DNA of 64,000 nucleotides from Chryseobacterium sp. S0630 (GCF_024158915.1 NZ_JAMZGF010000013.1:36449-100448); one strand, 5' to 3'; counted from the stretch's first letter, positions 1-9,518 are shown. The notes: generated from the letters alone by a model not told the origin. Program-made: numbers and translations.

Positions 1-19
1 CAGCTTTTAAAATGGACCG

Positions 20-80
20 TACAACAAAGAAAAATTGAGCTATACAACAAACCTATCCTTTCCGTTTCTGCCGAACTTTG
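20..80 (+). promoter_or_regulatory. Candidate AraC operator and promoter of the aldehyde dehydrogenase
   Basis: The nonamer TACAACAAA occurs at 20-28 and again at 43-51, a direct repeat with 23-bp period. A -7-like element GAACTTTG follows at 73-80, 20 bp before the ATG at 100. The same GAACTTTG form is seen at another candidate promoter in this window (26836-26843, minus strand). Two direct half sites upstream of a Bacteroidota -7 box is the arrangement expected for an AraC-type activator, and an AraC regulator is encoded just downstream at 1631. The assignment is inference. Confidence 0.4.
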
Positions 81-99
81 TGGTATTAAAATCATCAAA

Positions 100-1515
100 A
101 TGAGACAGATTAATAAAATTTACATCAACGGCGAATTTGTTACGCCAAAAGGAACAGAAACTTTTGATCTTATCAATCCGGTTACCAATCAAAAAACAGG
201 AGAAGTAATTCTGGGAAATGAAGAAGATACCCGAATGGCTATTGCAGCAGCGAAAAAAGCTTTTAAAACATTTTCAAAAACAACAAAAGAAGAACGAATC
301 AATCTACTTAAGAAACTACACGCAGCCGTAAGCAAAAGAGAAGAGGAACTGGTTTCTGCTATGGTGAATGAATATGGCGGAACATTACAATTCTGCAGAA
401 TGAGTGTTCAAAATGCAATCTCTGCCTTTACAGCCACCATCAACACTTTAGAATCTTATGATTTTGAAAGAACAGTAGGACATTCTAAAGTACGTTTTGA
501 ATCTTTAGGTGTAGTAGGAATTATCACTCCCTGGAATGCCAGCAACAGCTTCATCTGTAATAAACTGGCTACTGCCATTGCTGCCGGATGTACAGCCGTC
601 ATCAAACCAAGTGAAATGAGTGCAGCACAAACCCAACTGCTTACTGAATGTTTTCATGAAGCAGGGTTACCTGAAGGAGTATTCAATATTGTCAACGGGT
701 TAGGAAATGTAGTAGGAAATGAAATTACACAGCATCCTGATATTGCTAAAATATCTTTCACCGGATCTACATTAACAGGAAAAGCAATTGCTAAAGGAGC
801 TGTAGATACGATGAAAAGAGTAACCTTAGAGCTTGGAGGAAAGTCTCCTAATATCATTCTGGAAGATGCTGATCTTGAAAAAGCAATTCCTATGGCTGTT
901 TTCGGGGCCTATATGAACAACGGGCAGGCATGCATTGCTCCCACCCGACTTCTTGTTCCGAAAAACAGACTGGAAGAAGTGAATGAACTGGCTAAAAAAG
1001 CTGCAGAACAGGTAAAAGTAGGAAATCCTAATGAAGAAGATACACTTGTAGGTCCAATGGTAAGTGCCAAACAATTTGAAAGAGTACAAAGTTATATCCG
1101 TCTGGGACAGGAAGAAGGAGCTGTTCTGCTTGCAGGTGGTGAAGGTAAACCACAAGGTCTTGAAAATGGTAATTTTGTAAAAGCGACCATCTTTACCAAT
1201 GTTCGTAATGATATGCGTATTGCTCAGGAGGAAATTTTCGGGCCTGTACTGTCTATTATTCCTTATGCTAATGAAGAAGAAGCCATTGCCATTGCCAATG
1301 ACACCACATATGGTCTGGCCGCTTATATCAGTTCTGCTAATCAGGAACATGCAGAACGTGTAGCTGCACATATTGATGCCGGAAGAATCTGCATTAATGG
1401 GTTTGCCCATGATCCTTATGCGCCTTTCGGTGGTTTCAAACAAAGTGGTATCGGGCGTGAGTTTGGTGTATTCGGATTGGAAGCTTATCTGGAACCCAAA
1501 GCAATTCTGGTTTAA
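100..1515 (+). CDS. NAD(P)-dependent aldehyde dehydrogenase family protein
   Basis: This 471-aa protein has the usual length and motifs of the aldehyde dehydrogenase superfamily, which oxidises aldehydes to carboxylic acids with NAD(P)+ in the cytoplasm. Visible motifs are the cofactor-binding stretch TPWNASN, the FTGST turn, the general-base glutamate in LELGGKSPN (about E244), the catalytic cysteine in NNGQACIAPTR (about C278) and the EEIFGPV motif. The substrate cannot be told from sequence. The start codon follows a candidate -7 element by 20 bp. An AraC regulator is encoded 115 bp downstream on the same strand and may control this gene in response to an aldehyde or its precursor. Confidence 0.93.
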   Translation: MRQINKIYINGEFVTPKGTETFDLINPVTNQKTGEVILGNEEDTRMAIAAAKKAFKTFSKTTKEERINLLKKLHAAVSKREEELVSAMVNEYGGTLQFCRMSVQNAISAFTATINTLESYDFERTVGHSKVRFESLGVVGIITPWNASNSFICNKLATAIAAGCTAVIKPSEMSAAQTQLLTECFHEAGLPEGVFNIVNGLGNVVGNEITQHPDIAKISFTGSTLTGKAIAKGAVDTMKRVTLELGGKSPNIILEDADLEKAIPMAVFGAYMNNGQACIAPTRLLVPKNRLEEVNELAKKAAEQVKVGNPNEEDTLVGPMVSAKQFERVQSYIRLGQEEGAVLLAGGEGKPQGLENGNFVKATIFTNVRNDMRIAQEEIFGPVLSIIPYANEEEAIAIANDTTYGLAAYISSANQEHAERVAAHIDAGRICINGFAHDPYAPFGGFKQSGIGREFGVFGLEAYLEPKAILV

Positions 1516-1523
1516 TCTGATAT

Positions 1524-1565
1524 TCTTCACAGCAAAATATTCTTATGATTGTTTTGCTGTGAAGA
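1524..1565 (+). terminator. Hairpin after the aldehyde dehydrogenase gene
   Basis: A 14-bp perfect inverted repeat (1524-1537 with 1552-1565, TCTTCACAGCAAAA) lies just after the stop codon. There is no long T-run, so it may be a weak terminator or an mRNA 3'-end stabiliser. Confidence 0.55.
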
Positions 1566-1630
1566 TTCTATCATCCTAAAAAGTTTTGTAAGTTTGAATA
1601 AGAATCTATCAAGAAATACCCATCTGAGCC

Positions 1631-2428
1631 ATGAGCGAAAATAACATTCCCTTTCCCATCAATTACTCCTGCCATTTCTCAGAATTCAGGGAAGGAGAAC
1701 AATTTGCACGGATTCACAGTCTGGGTCTTGTTCTTTCAGGGGAAATGGAACTGAATGACGGGATCACAAAAACAATTTTTAAAGAAGGAGAACTCTATTC
1801 TGCAAGGAAAAACAGTTTATTGAAGTTCGCAAAATATCCTCCTAAAAATGGAGAAATCAGAACGATATCCATCTATTTTGATGATGCCATGCTTCATGAT
1901 TTCAGCCGGGAGTATGGATATCAGGCAGAAAAGAAAGACAATGTTCCTGCCTATATAAAACCGGAGCAAAAGGCATTGCATTCATTTATGTACTCATTAT
2001 TGCCTTATGAAGATCTTCCTGCTTCTGAGGAAATTCTTCGACTCAAACAAAAAGAAGCTCTCCTCTTGCTGTTGAATTATGATCCGGGGCTTAAGGATAT
2101 TTTATTTGATTTTTCCGAGCCGTATAAAATAGATATTGAAAGTTTTATGAATAAAAACTTTCATTTCAATGTTAATATAGAGCGTTTTGCTTACTTAACG
2201 GGGAGAAGTCTGTCTGCATTCAAAAGAGATTTTCAAAAAATATTCGGAGTTCCGCCAAGACAGTGGCTGCAACTTCGCAGATTAAAGGAAGCGCATTTTC
2301 TGCTTACTCAAAAAGGGAGATCCGTTTCTGATATTTATCTGGATCTTGGATTTGAAAATCTATCCCATTTCTCTTTTGCCTTTAAAAAACAGTTCGGCTA
2401 TCCGCCAAGTGCATTACAGGCAAAATAA
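1631..2428 (+). CDS. AraC family transcriptional regulator
   Basis: This 265-aa protein ends in a two-helix-turn-helix AraC/XylS domain. The first HTH lies around FAYLTGRSLSAFKRDFQKIF and the second around VSDIYLDLGFENLSHFSFAF, with the family signature GYPPSALQ at the end. The N-terminal half is a cupin-like sensor region with no obvious ligand. The gene follows the aldehyde dehydrogenase on the same strand after a hairpin, and a candidate tandem half site lies upstream of that dehydrogenase. The most likely role is local activation of that gene. This is inferred from position. Confidence 0.88.
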   Translation: MSENNIPFPINYSCHFSEFREGEQFARIHSLGLVLSGEMELNDGITKTIFKEGELYSARKNSLLKFAKYPPKNGEIRTISIYFDDAMLHDFSREYGYQAEKKDNVPAYIKPEQKALHSFMYSLLPYEDLPASEEILRLKQKEALLLLLNYDPGLKDILFDFSEPYKIDIESFMNKNFHFNVNIERFAYLTGRSLSAFKRDFQKIFGVPPRQWLQLRRLKEAHFLLTQKGRSVSDIYLDLGFENLSHFSFAFKKQFGYPPSALQAK

Positions 2429-2429
2429 C

Positions 2430-3182
2430 TTAGATTTCCTCTAAAAAGAAATACCTAAAAGCAAGAATCACCAGAATAACGACTGCTATTGTAATGATTT
2501 TCAATTTCATATCGCTCTTAAGATTTTCCGGAGCGTAACGCAGTGTTTTTTCATCAAGATAAAAGTCTTTGTATACTTCAGGATTGATTTTCAGATCCGG
2601 GCGAAACACATGCACACCTTTCAGAAAATGCCCGATAAGATCATATCGGTTTTTAAGTGGAATCACATCCAGATTGATCAGTTTCTTTTGAGGGTTTCTG
2701 TTTTCATCTTTTTCATGAACATACAGATTCTTTCTGAAATCGCTGTACTTTCCGGAAGCACGGGATTCTGAAAATATATCTTTTGTATAAGGATTATCAC
2801 TCTTTACCAAATCATAATATTTGATTGCTGACAGCACTTCATTATTCCTGTTGAGGAACAGAATTCCCTGATGATTGATGAGCAGACCACTGATTTTTTC
2901 ATCCTGATTCCTCATCATTTCATACACCAGCCAACCCGCCAGTGAACCTGCAATAAGAAACAGTAATAAAAAGATCATATCAGAAGCGGTGTCTGTAGAA
3001 GGATCGGATAAAGCATCAATAAAAAACCTCAGTAAAACAACAGCAACGGCAGCAAAAAGAATGACAATACTCCACCTTACTCCGGCAATGTATTGAGGAT
3101 TATAGGTTTCCGATCTCATTTCAGGAAATGCTTCTTTCATGGTTTTAATGTATAGTATATTAGTTTGATCAGCTTTTAACAT
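2430..3182 (-). CDS. Membrane protein of unknown function
   Basis: The 250-aa product has two hydrophobic segments near the N-terminus (around residues 30-52 and 68-90), a soluble middle part rich in charged residues, and a C-terminal hydrophobic segment (ITIAVVILVILAFRYFF). I do not recognise a family. A second in-frame ATG at 3140 gives a protein starting MKEAFPEM, and the sequence does not decide between the two starts. It runs convergently with the AraC gene, the two stop codons being almost adjacent, and nothing links it functionally to its neighbours. Confidence 0.7.
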   Translation of the reverse strand: MLKADQTNILYIKTMKEAFPEMRSETYNPQYIAGVRWSIVILFAAVAVVLLRFFIDALSDPSTDTASDMIFLLLFLIAGSLAGWLVYEMMRNQDEKISGLLINHQGILFLNRNNEVLSAIKYYDLVKSDNPYTKDIFSESRASGKYSDFRKNLYVHEKDENRNPQKKLINLDVIPLKNRYDLIGHFLKGVHVFRPDLKINPEVYKDFYLDEKTLRYAPENLKSDMKLKIITIAVVILVILAFRYFFLEEI

Positions 3183-3285
3183 CTATTTAAAAGATCATAT
3201 GTCAAAATTTGCCGAGCTGCAAAAATAGAATATAAAAATGAATAGAATATTATAGGATATCCATTATTTTAACCACTAAAAATAA

Positions 3286-3318
3286 CAGATCGCGTCATGA
3301 TTTTCATGACACGATCTG
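3286..3318 (-). terminator. Rho-independent terminator of metE
   Basis: A strong inverted repeat (stem CAGATCG-GTCATG with one mismatch, loop about 4 nt) is followed on the minus strand by a T-rich tract (TTATTTTTAG). It lies 30 bp after the metE stop codon. Confidence 0.8.
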
Positions 3319-3348
3319 AATTATAGAATCTAATTATTTTAAATTTTT

Positions 3349-5652
3349 CTAAACAGCATATTCTACTGAAGCTTCTTTAGCAGCAGCAACCATTGCGATT
3401 AAAGCTTTTTCAGTTTCTTCCCAATGTCTGGTCTTCAGTCCGCAATCAGGGTTTACCCAAAGCTGATGGGCAGGAATGACATTCTGAGCCTTTCTCAACA
3501 ATTCAATCATTTCTTCTTTTGACGGAACTCTCGGTGAGTGAATATCGTATACTCCAGGACCAATTTCATTCGGATATTTGAAATCTGCAAAAGCATTCAG
3601 CAGTTCCATCTGAGAACGTGAACATTCTATGGTAATCACGTCAGCATCCATATCCGCAATGTTTTCAATAATATCATTGAACTCAGAATAACACATATGC
3701 GTATGAATTTGAGTGGCATCTTCTACTCCACTTGCTGAAATTCTGAACGCTTCCACAGCCCATTTCAGATAATTCTGCCAGTCTGTTTTTCTTAATGGAA
3801 GTCCTTCTCTGATCGCAGGTTCATCAATCTGAATAATTCTGATTCCTGCTTTTTCCAGATCCACCACTTCATCACGAATCGCCAAAGCAATCTGCTTACA
3901 TGTTTCTGAACGAGGCTGATCATCACGGACAAAAGACCACTGTAAAATCGTAACAGGACCTGTCAACATTCCTTTTACCCATTTTTCAGTCTGGGATTGT
4001 GCATATTCAGACCAATACACAGTCATCGGAGTCGGGCGGGAAACATCTCCAAAAATTACAGGCGGTTTCACACAACGGCTTCCGTAGCTTTGTACCCAAC
4101 CGTTTTTAGTGAATACAAATCCTTCCAGCTGTTCTCCGAAGTATTCTACCATGTCATTGCGCTCAAATTCTCCGTGAACCAATACATCAATTCCGATGTC
4201 TTCCTGCCAGCGGATTGTTCTCTGCGTTTCTTCTTTCAACAAGGTGTCATATTGTTCTGCGGTAAGCTCTCCTTTTTTGAATTTGGCTCTCCAGCTTCTT
4301 ACTTCTGTGGTTTGCGGGAATGACCCGATGGTGGTGGTTGGAAATAAAGGAAGCTGCAATACTTCCTGCTGTTCTTCTTTACGGATTTTAAAGGTATTTA
4401 TTCTCTGAGCATCTTTTTCAGTAACGGCATTCGCTCTTTGTTTTACCTGATCATTATGGATAAGAGAAGAAGTTCTTCTGCTTTCAATTGCTTTTTTATT
4501 TTCTTCGAATGCTTCAAGAATCTGTTCATTTTCCGTTCCGGATGCCAATTCTTTAAGGGTTACTACTTCTGTCACTTTTTGTTTAGCAAAAGCCAGCCAG
4601 TTTTTAATTTCAGGATTAAGATTGGTTTCAAAATCAAGGTCACAAGGTGAATGAAGCAATGAACATGATGGTGCAATGAAAATTCTTTCAGAGCCTAATT
4701 TTTCAACAGCTTTTCTGATGAATGACAATGATTTCTCATAATAATTTTTCCAGATATTTCTACCGTCGATTACTCCTAATGAAAGGCTTAAACTTTCAGG
4801 AATAACATTCAGAACCTCATCAAGTTGTTCAGGATTTCTCACCAGATCAACATGCAATGTATTCACCGGAAGGGAAACAGCAAGTGATGTGTTATCTTTT
4901 AATCCGTCAAAATACGTAGCTACAATAAATTTCAGTTTTGGGAAACGTTTTCTGATTTCGGCATACACAGAAAGATACGTTTCTTTGGCTTTTTCTGTTA
5001 AATCCAAGGCCAGAAAAGGTTCATCAAACTGAATCCATTCTGCTCCCTGATCCTGAAGTTTAGTTAAAATCTCTGTATAAACAGTAAGAAGATTTCCAGC
5101 CAGATCCAATTTATCGAAGCCTTCTTCTTTTTCTTTTCCTAATAACAGATAAGAAACCAGTCCGATAATCACCGGTTTTGCATTGATTCCAGCTTGTTTT
5201 GCTCCTGCAAATTCATTGAAAATTTTATCTGAGCTCAGTTTAAACTGTTGATTTTTATAAAATTCCGGAACGATATAGTGATAGTTGGTATCGAACCATT
5301 TGGTCATTTCCATTGCGGTAATGTCCAATCCGTCTTTCTGATATCCTCTTGCCATCGCAAAATAAAGATCCAACTCAGTATTGTTCTTTTTAAGCACCAC
5401 TTCATGATAACGTGTTGGAATTGCTCCTACTACAAGGCTCATATCCAAAACCTGGTCATAGTATGAAAAATCATTACACGGGATAAGGTCTATTCCTGCT
5501 TCTTTCTGAATATTCCAGTTTTGGTTGCAGATCGTTCTTCCGGTATTCAGAAGTTCTTCCAAAAGGATTTTACCTGACCAATACTGTTCACAGGCTTTTT
5601 TAAGTTCTCTTTTGCTACCAATACGCGGATAGCCAAGAATGTGAGTTTGCAT
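3349..5652 (-). CDS. metE: Cobalamin-independent methionine synthase
   Basis: The 767-aa protein matches the full length of MetE (5-methyltetrahydropteroyltriglutamate-homocysteine S-methyltransferase), which makes methionine from homocysteine in the cytoplasm without vitamin B12. The N-terminal half carries LGYPRIGSKRELKKA. The C-terminal catalytic barrel carries TTIGSFPQT, the zinc-binding IHTHMCYSEF and NPDCGLKTR, and the substrate motif IQIDEPAIREG. It is transcribed from a leader holding a cobalamin riboswitch (5846-5985) and ends in a strong terminator. The logic is standard: when B12 is present the B12-dependent MetH is used and metE is switched off, which implies a metH elsewhere. Confidence 0.97.
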   Translation of the reverse strand: MQTHILGYPRIGSKRELKKACEQYWSGKILLEELLNTGRTICNQNWNIQKEAGIDLIPCNDFSYYDQVLDMSLVVGAIPTRYHEVVLKKNNTELDLYFAMARGYQKDGLDITAMEMTKWFDTNYHYIVPEFYKNQQFKLSSDKIFNEFAGAKQAGINAKPVIIGLVSYLLLGKEKEEGFDKLDLAGNLLTVYTEILTKLQDQGAEWIQFDEPFLALDLTEKAKETYLSVYAEIRKRFPKLKFIVATYFDGLKDNTSLAVSLPVNTLHVDLVRNPEQLDEVLNVIPESLSLSLGVIDGRNIWKNYYEKSLSFIRKAVEKLGSERIFIAPSCSLLHSPCDLDFETNLNPEIKNWLAFAKQKVTEVVTLKELASGTENEQILEAFEENKKAIESRRTSSLIHNDQVKQRANAVTEKDAQRINTFKIRKEEQQEVLQLPLFPTTTIGSFPQTTEVRSWRAKFKKGELTAEQYDTLLKEETQRTIRWQEDIGIDVLVHGEFERNDMVEYFGEQLEGFVFTKNGWVQSYGSRCVKPPVIFGDVSRPTPMTVYWSEYAQSQTEKWVKGMLTGPVTILQWSFVRDDQPRSETCKQIALAIRDEVVDLEKAGIRIIQIDEPAIREGLPLRKTDWQNYLKWAVEAFRISASGVEDATQIHTHMCYSEFNDIIENIADMDADVITIECSRSQMELLNAFADFKYPNEIGPGVYDIHSPRVPSKEEMIELLRKAQNVIPAHQLWVNPDCGLKTRHWEETEKALIAMVAAAKEASVEYAV

Positions 5653-5845
5653 TTTTTTAAACTTTTTAATTAAACTTATTGGGAAAGTTCTTTAAAAGGC
5701 TTCGTAATGTTTTATCGGAAGAAGTTTCAGGAAAGTCATGACATAGCAGACAGCGTAATTTCTTTTAAAAAAAGAAAATACCCGAATCCGATATATCATC
5801 TGTATGATCCCAAAGCTTCAGACCGCGAAAGCATTGTCAATTCAG

Positions 5846-5985
5846 TAAAGGCAGGTCTCCTGACTTGTAACAGTTTCCGTCATCCTTCCCGCTTTTGGCA
5901 GTGGATCTGCAAGGACAGAAACCTTTGGTGTGTTACTTACAGTTGCGCGACAGCTCGTGATTTGCACACGATTCCCTATTAATCT
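5846..5985 (-). promoter_or_regulatory. Cobalamin riboswitch upstream of metE
   Basis: Read on the minus strand the region starts with AATAGGGAA (5972-5980) and contains the conserved B12-box core GCTGTCGCGCAACTGTAA. It closes with the aptamer 3' signature AAGTCAGGAGACCTGCC (5851-5867). This order and spacing are those of the cobalamin (AdoCbl) aptamer. About 190 nt separate the aptamer from the metE start, enough for an expression platform. An apparent 91-codon plus-strand reading frame at 5707-5982 lies across it and is a shadow. Confidence 0.93.
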
Positions 5986-6213
5986 ACCTTAAGTAAAACC
6001 TTTCCTGTTTGATGAAGTATCTGTAAAGAACTGTACTTTTACCTTTGACAATTACCATCAGTAAAAGTTTTTAATTTTGTGTAAAATTAGCAATACAGAA
6101 TAAAAATACAATTAATATTAAATAATTAAGTAAATTAAACTTTTAAAAACAAAAATCAAAGCATATAATTCTGTAAATTTGACTGTTTTAATCATTTAAA
6201 AGAATAATATTCT

Positions 6214-6675
6214 GTGGAACAACTCGATGACAAGGATGTACAGCTGCTCAGGCTGCTCCAGAAAAATGCTAAACTGACCGTTAAGGAACTTGCAAAAGAA
6301 ATCAACCTATCCACCTCACCTGTTTTTGAAAGGGTAAAAAGACTGGAACAGGATGGTTTTGTTAAAAGATATGCAGCTGTTCTTGATGCTGAAAAACTGA
6401 ATCGTGGGTTTACGGTTTTCTGCCAGATCAAACTCAAAATTCACGACAGATCTGTAGGCTATGATTTTGTAAAAGAGATTCTGGAAATTGAAGAAGTTGC
6501 CGAATGCTACAATATTTCCGGAGATTTTGATTTCCTTCTGAAAGTTCAGGTAAGGGATATGAAGCATTATCAGGATTTTGTATTCAATAAGCTTGGATCT
6601 GTAGATTCCATAGGAAGTACGCACAGTACTTTTGTGATGGCTGAGGTAAAAAATAACCATGGGCTGACTATTTAA
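6214..6675 (+). CDS. Lrp/AsnC family transcriptional regulator
   Basis: This 153-aa protein has the family's two parts: an N-terminal winged HTH (DVQLLRLLQKNAKLTVKELA, then LSTSPVFERVKRLEQDGFV) and a C-terminal RAM ligand-binding domain ending in the typical THSTFVMAEVK. Lrp-type proteins sense amino acids and act as dimers or octamers. The start is GTG at 6214: an in-frame TAA lies at 6205, and only TAT and TCT come between. It is divergent from metE, so control of methionine synthesis is possible but not shown. Confidence 0.93.
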   Translation: MEQLDDKDVQLLRLLQKNAKLTVKELAKEINLSTSPVFERVKRLEQDGFVKRYAAVLDAEKLNRGFTVFCQIKLKIHDRSVGYDFVKEILEIEEVAECYNISGDFDFLLKVQVRDMKHYQDFVFNKLGSVDSIGSTHSTFVMAEVKNNHGLTI

Positions 6676-6698
6676 CGGTATAAAACCGGAGAACCCAT

Positions 6699-7466
6699 TT
6701 ATTCTTCAATCCATTTTCTGAACGTGGAAGTATTGCTCTGGCTTGTGATAAGATGATCTTTCTGCCCTTTTATCTGAACGGAAAGTGTATTTTTATTGTA
6801 TCGCTCTATTCTTTCAATATGACATTTCTGAATAAGCTCACTCCGGTTGATCCTGAAAAAATCAGAAGGATTCAACTGCATTTCAATTTCTTTTAAAGTA
6901 GATTCATTCAACAGATGTTTTTTTCCTGCTGTATCAAAGGCAAAAACAACTCCTTCTTCTGCTCCAAAGAAAGAGATCTCTTCCGTATTGATAAAATAAA
7001 GTGCCTGGTGTGAACTGACAGTGAATCTTTTCTTATAATTTTTCTGGGTATGGTTGTTATTCAGCATTTCCTGAAGTTTTGCCAAAACATCTTGCGGTTC
7101 TGAATGAGTTTTTCCTAATAAAAGAAATTTATCCCATGCTTTTTGGAAACGGTTCTGTGAAAAAGGCTTTAGCAGATATTCAATTCCGTTGCTTTCAAAG
7201 GCATTCATCCAGAACTGATCATACGCTGTAGTGAAAATAACCGGACACGAAATATTCACCTGATCATAGATTTCAAAAGCATTTCCATCCAATAGTTCAA
7301 TATCGGAAAAGATCAGATCAACAGATGAGTTTTTTAAGAAAACAATAGCCTGTTCTACGGTATCAATTTCCGCAACAATTTCAATAGGAGTTTCAAGTTC
7401 GCTTATGAAACGTTTTAATTTGTTTCTTGCAGGAATTTCGTCTTCGATGATTACTACTTTTATCAT
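6699..7466 (-). CDS. LytTR family response regulator
   Basis: The 255-aa protein has an N-terminal receiver domain with the acidic pair in VIIEDE, a phospho-acceptor aspartate (about D55 in LIFSDIEL) and a late lysine in YLLKPF. The C-terminal LytTR DNA-binding domain carries FFRINRSELIQKCHI and RYNKNTLSVQIKG. It lies 3 bp after the sensor kinase gene at 7470-8492 and forms a two-component system with it. LytTR regulators in Bacteroidota control varied surface or metabolic functions, and no target can be named here. Confidence 0.93.
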   Translation of the reverse strand: MIKVVIIEDEIPARNKLKRFISELETPIEIVAEIDTVEQAIVFLKNSSVDLIFSDIELLDGNAFEIYDQVNISCPVIFTTAYDQFWMNAFESNGIEYLLKPFSQNRFQKAWDKFLLLGKTHSEPQDVLAKLQEMLNNNHTQKNYKKRFTVSSHQALYFINTEEISFFGAEEGVVFAFDTAGKKHLLNESTLKEIEMQLNPSDFFRINRSELIQKCHIERIERYNKNTLSVQIKGQKDHLITSQSNTSTFRKWIEE

Positions 7467-7469
7467 ATT

Positions 7470-8492
7470 TTATACTGGAATTATGGGAATGGTAACTGAA
7501 AATTCTGTTTCAATTTTTAAAATGTTTACCTGCTGATCTGTTAAAAGTTGATATTGTTCCTTAAGATTATTCAATCCTCTTCCTGAAGTTTTTTTACGGT
7601 TCCGTTTAGGGATTACATTATTCGAAACGGTTATTGTCTCGTCTATTTTTATTGTGATCCGGATAGGTTTAGAAACAGTTCCAAGGTTATGTTGAACCGC
7701 ATTCTCAAGTAACAGTTGTAATGAAAGAGGGATGATATAACCTGATGATTTAACAGAATTGATTGTTAATGAATAAGCATTTCCGTATTTGTATTGTATC
7801 AGGTTAAAATATTTCTGTGCAAAAACCAGTTCTTCTTCCATGGACACTATTTTTTTATCGGAAACATCTAAAACATAGCGGTATATTTCTGCAAATTCAT
7901 TCAGAAAATCTGAAGCCTTGTGTTTGTCTTCTTCTATTAACTGATCCAGAATATTGAGATTATTGAATAAAAAATGAGGATTAAGCTGGGTTTTCAGTTG
8001 ATTAATTTTACTTTCAGACAGGGCATGATCATATAGAGCCAGTTGTTTCTGATATTCTGTATTTTTTTTGTAGTAACGGTACGCCAGAAAAAAACTTCCA
8101 TAGATAAAGCCTCCTATCAAATCTGAAAAAGTAGAAAGAATAACAACTTCCTGATTAAAATTTTTCTCAACTTTTCCAAAAATAAGAGCAATCACAAAGC
8201 CTATTATTTTCATCACCAAAAGATAGGTTAGCAATGAAAAACTGAATATTTTCAGGACTTCAGCTATACTGAACGTTGATGATTTCTGCCAGTTTTTAAT
8301 GAAAAAATCAATGACAAAAAACAGAATACAGGAACTGATGAGTGTAACAACAGCCGCTTCCGGAGTGAAAATATACCAATCCAGTGTTCTTCTTATGCCA
8401 ATACGGGTATGAATAGACTGTACATAGGCAAACAAAAGGATAAACAGCAGGAAGTATCTGTTTTGATTAATCTTTTTTAAAAGGGTTTTCAT
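7470..8492 (-). CDS. LytS/YehU-type sensor histidine kinase
   Basis: The 340-aa membrane kinase has several hydrophobic segments in residues 13-140. The His_kinase dimerisation motif LNPHFLFNNLN follows, with the phosphorylated histidine at about H173. The ATP-binding part shows LLLENAVQHNL (N box) and SGRGLNNLKEQY (G box). It is co-transcribed with the LytTR regulator immediately downstream. No separate periplasmic sensor domain is visible, so the signal is probably sensed in the membrane. Confidence 0.92.
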   Translation of the reverse strand: MKTLLKKINQNRYFLLFILLFAYVQSIHTRIGIRRTLDWYIFTPEAAVVTLISSCILFFVIDFFIKNWQKSSTFSIAEVLKIFSFSLLTYLLVMKIIGFVIALIFGKVEKNFNQEVVILSTFSDLIGGFIYGSFFLAYRYYKKNTEYQKQLALYDHALSESKINQLKTQLNPHFLFNNLNILDQLIEEDKHKASDFLNEFAEIYRYVLDVSDKKIVSMEEELVFAQKYFNLIQYKYGNAYSLTINSVKSSGYIIPLSLQLLLENAVQHNLGTVSKPIRITIKIDETITVSNNVIPKRNRKKTSGRGLNNLKEQYQLLTDQQVNILKIETEFSVTIPIIPV

Positions 8493-8524
8493 CGGTTTTA
8501 TGAAGGATCACTTTTTTACAAAAA

Positions 8525-8547
8525 TAGCCCTATATTTTTACAGGGCT
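8525..8547 (-). terminator. Terminator after the 8561-9301 gene
   Basis: On the minus strand AGCCCT pairs with AGGGCT around an A/T-rich loop and is followed by ATTTTTG. It separates the secreted-protein gene from the downstream kinase gene. Confidence 0.65.
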
Positions 8548-8560
8548 GTTTTTTACAGTA

Positions 8561-9301
8561 TTATTTTTTCTTTTCAGGAAATGATGCGGTAACGTTTCCG
8601 TTATCATCTAAAAAATCAAGTTTGGCTTCATTATTTTTATCTACACAGAATCTGGCTCTTGGTTTTCCTTTGCTGTCAAATAAAAACAGTCCGTTATGTT
8701 CATCTTTGGTTTTCCCAAGCATCATTCTTGGTGCTCCTCCAATAAGCCCCTGCTGTTCATATTCTTTGTATTTTTTCTGTGCAGCGTCAGGATCTTTCAT
8801 CTGATCCAGCTCCGCAAAGATTTCTCCTGTTTTGATTTGTGATTCTTTTGAGGGACGGTCATTGAAATAAAGCCCGCTGGACACTACTCTTTTGTCACCT
8901 TTCTTATAATCCTGGGTCAAAAGCTGCATGACCTGATCACCATCATACTGGTCGTAAGTTAGAGATAACCCTGAACTGTGGCCATTCTGATTTTTCTGTC
9001 CGTCATAGATAAAACCTCCGCATTCGATTCCTTCTTCATTGAAAAAGAGCATACCGGACCGTTTTTTCCTTGTTTTATTAGTCGGCCTTCCGTTTATTTT
9101 ATCTTCTCCGGTAGGAAATTTTCCAACATTAGTAATAACCATCTTTACCGTACCATCTTTTTCTACGATATTGATTCTTTCCACATCTATTTCAGTAAAC
9201 TTCTGATTTCCGGATGTCTTAAAGGCTGAAGCAGTTAAAAATACAATTCCAATGACTGCTGTAAAGGCAAATGTTCTTAAAAAAATGAGTTCTCTGTTCA
9301 T
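8561..9301 (-). CDS. Hypothetical exported or membrane-anchored protein
   Basis: The 246-aa protein begins with a hydrophobic segment (residues 8-26, FAFTAVIGIVFLTASAF) that looks like a signal peptide or anchor. The rest is hydrophilic and contains three similar beta-type turns of the form F(F/D)xxG, for example LFFNEEGIECGG, LFLFDSKGKPRARF and DFLDDNGNV. These suggest a repeated beta-rich fold. I do not recognise a named family. A terminator follows the gene. Confidence 0.75.
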   Translation of the reverse strand: MNRELIFLRTFAFTAVIGIVFLTASAFKTSGNQKFTEIDVERINIVEKDGTVKMVITNVGKFPTGEDKINGRPTNKTRKKRSGMLFFNEEGIECGGFIYDGQKNQNGHSSGLSLTYDQYDGDQVMQLLTQDYKKGDKRVVSSGLYFNDRPSKESQIKTGEIFAELDQMKDPDAAQKKYKEYEQQGLIGGAPRMMLGKTKDEHNGLFLFDSKGKPRARFCVDKNNEAKLDFLDDNGNVTASFPEKKK

Positions 9302-9470
9302 ACTGTTATCTTGTTAATCGTTTTTGTTTTGATAGGTCAAAGCTATGATAACCCTGTCTGCCATTCAATCAGAAAACAATGAACTAAGGAAATAAAGAAA
9401 TGAATGAAGGACTTTCATCATTGAGTATTTTTATATCCTTCTTCTTTCGTACCTGATCCGGTAAATAAAA

Positions 9471-9495
9471 ACACCCATCAAAAAATGACAGGTGT
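9471..9495 (-). terminator. Terminator of the 9519-10061 gene
   Basis: On the minus strand ACACC and GGTGT close a hairpin that also pairs TGTCA with TGATG. TTTTTATTT follows directly. Confidence 0.7.
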
Positions 9496-9518
9496 GATAT
9501 AATGGTAATTTTTAGCAA

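Noticed and set aside
826..1530. 234-codon minus-strand frame opposite the aldehyde dehydrogenase
   Set aside because: It is a shadow of a well-supported gene on the other strand and shows no family motifs.
5707..5982. 91-codon plus-strand reading frame upstream of the Lrp gene
   Set aside because: It lies across the cobalamin riboswitch, which is conserved on the minus strand, and has no protein features.
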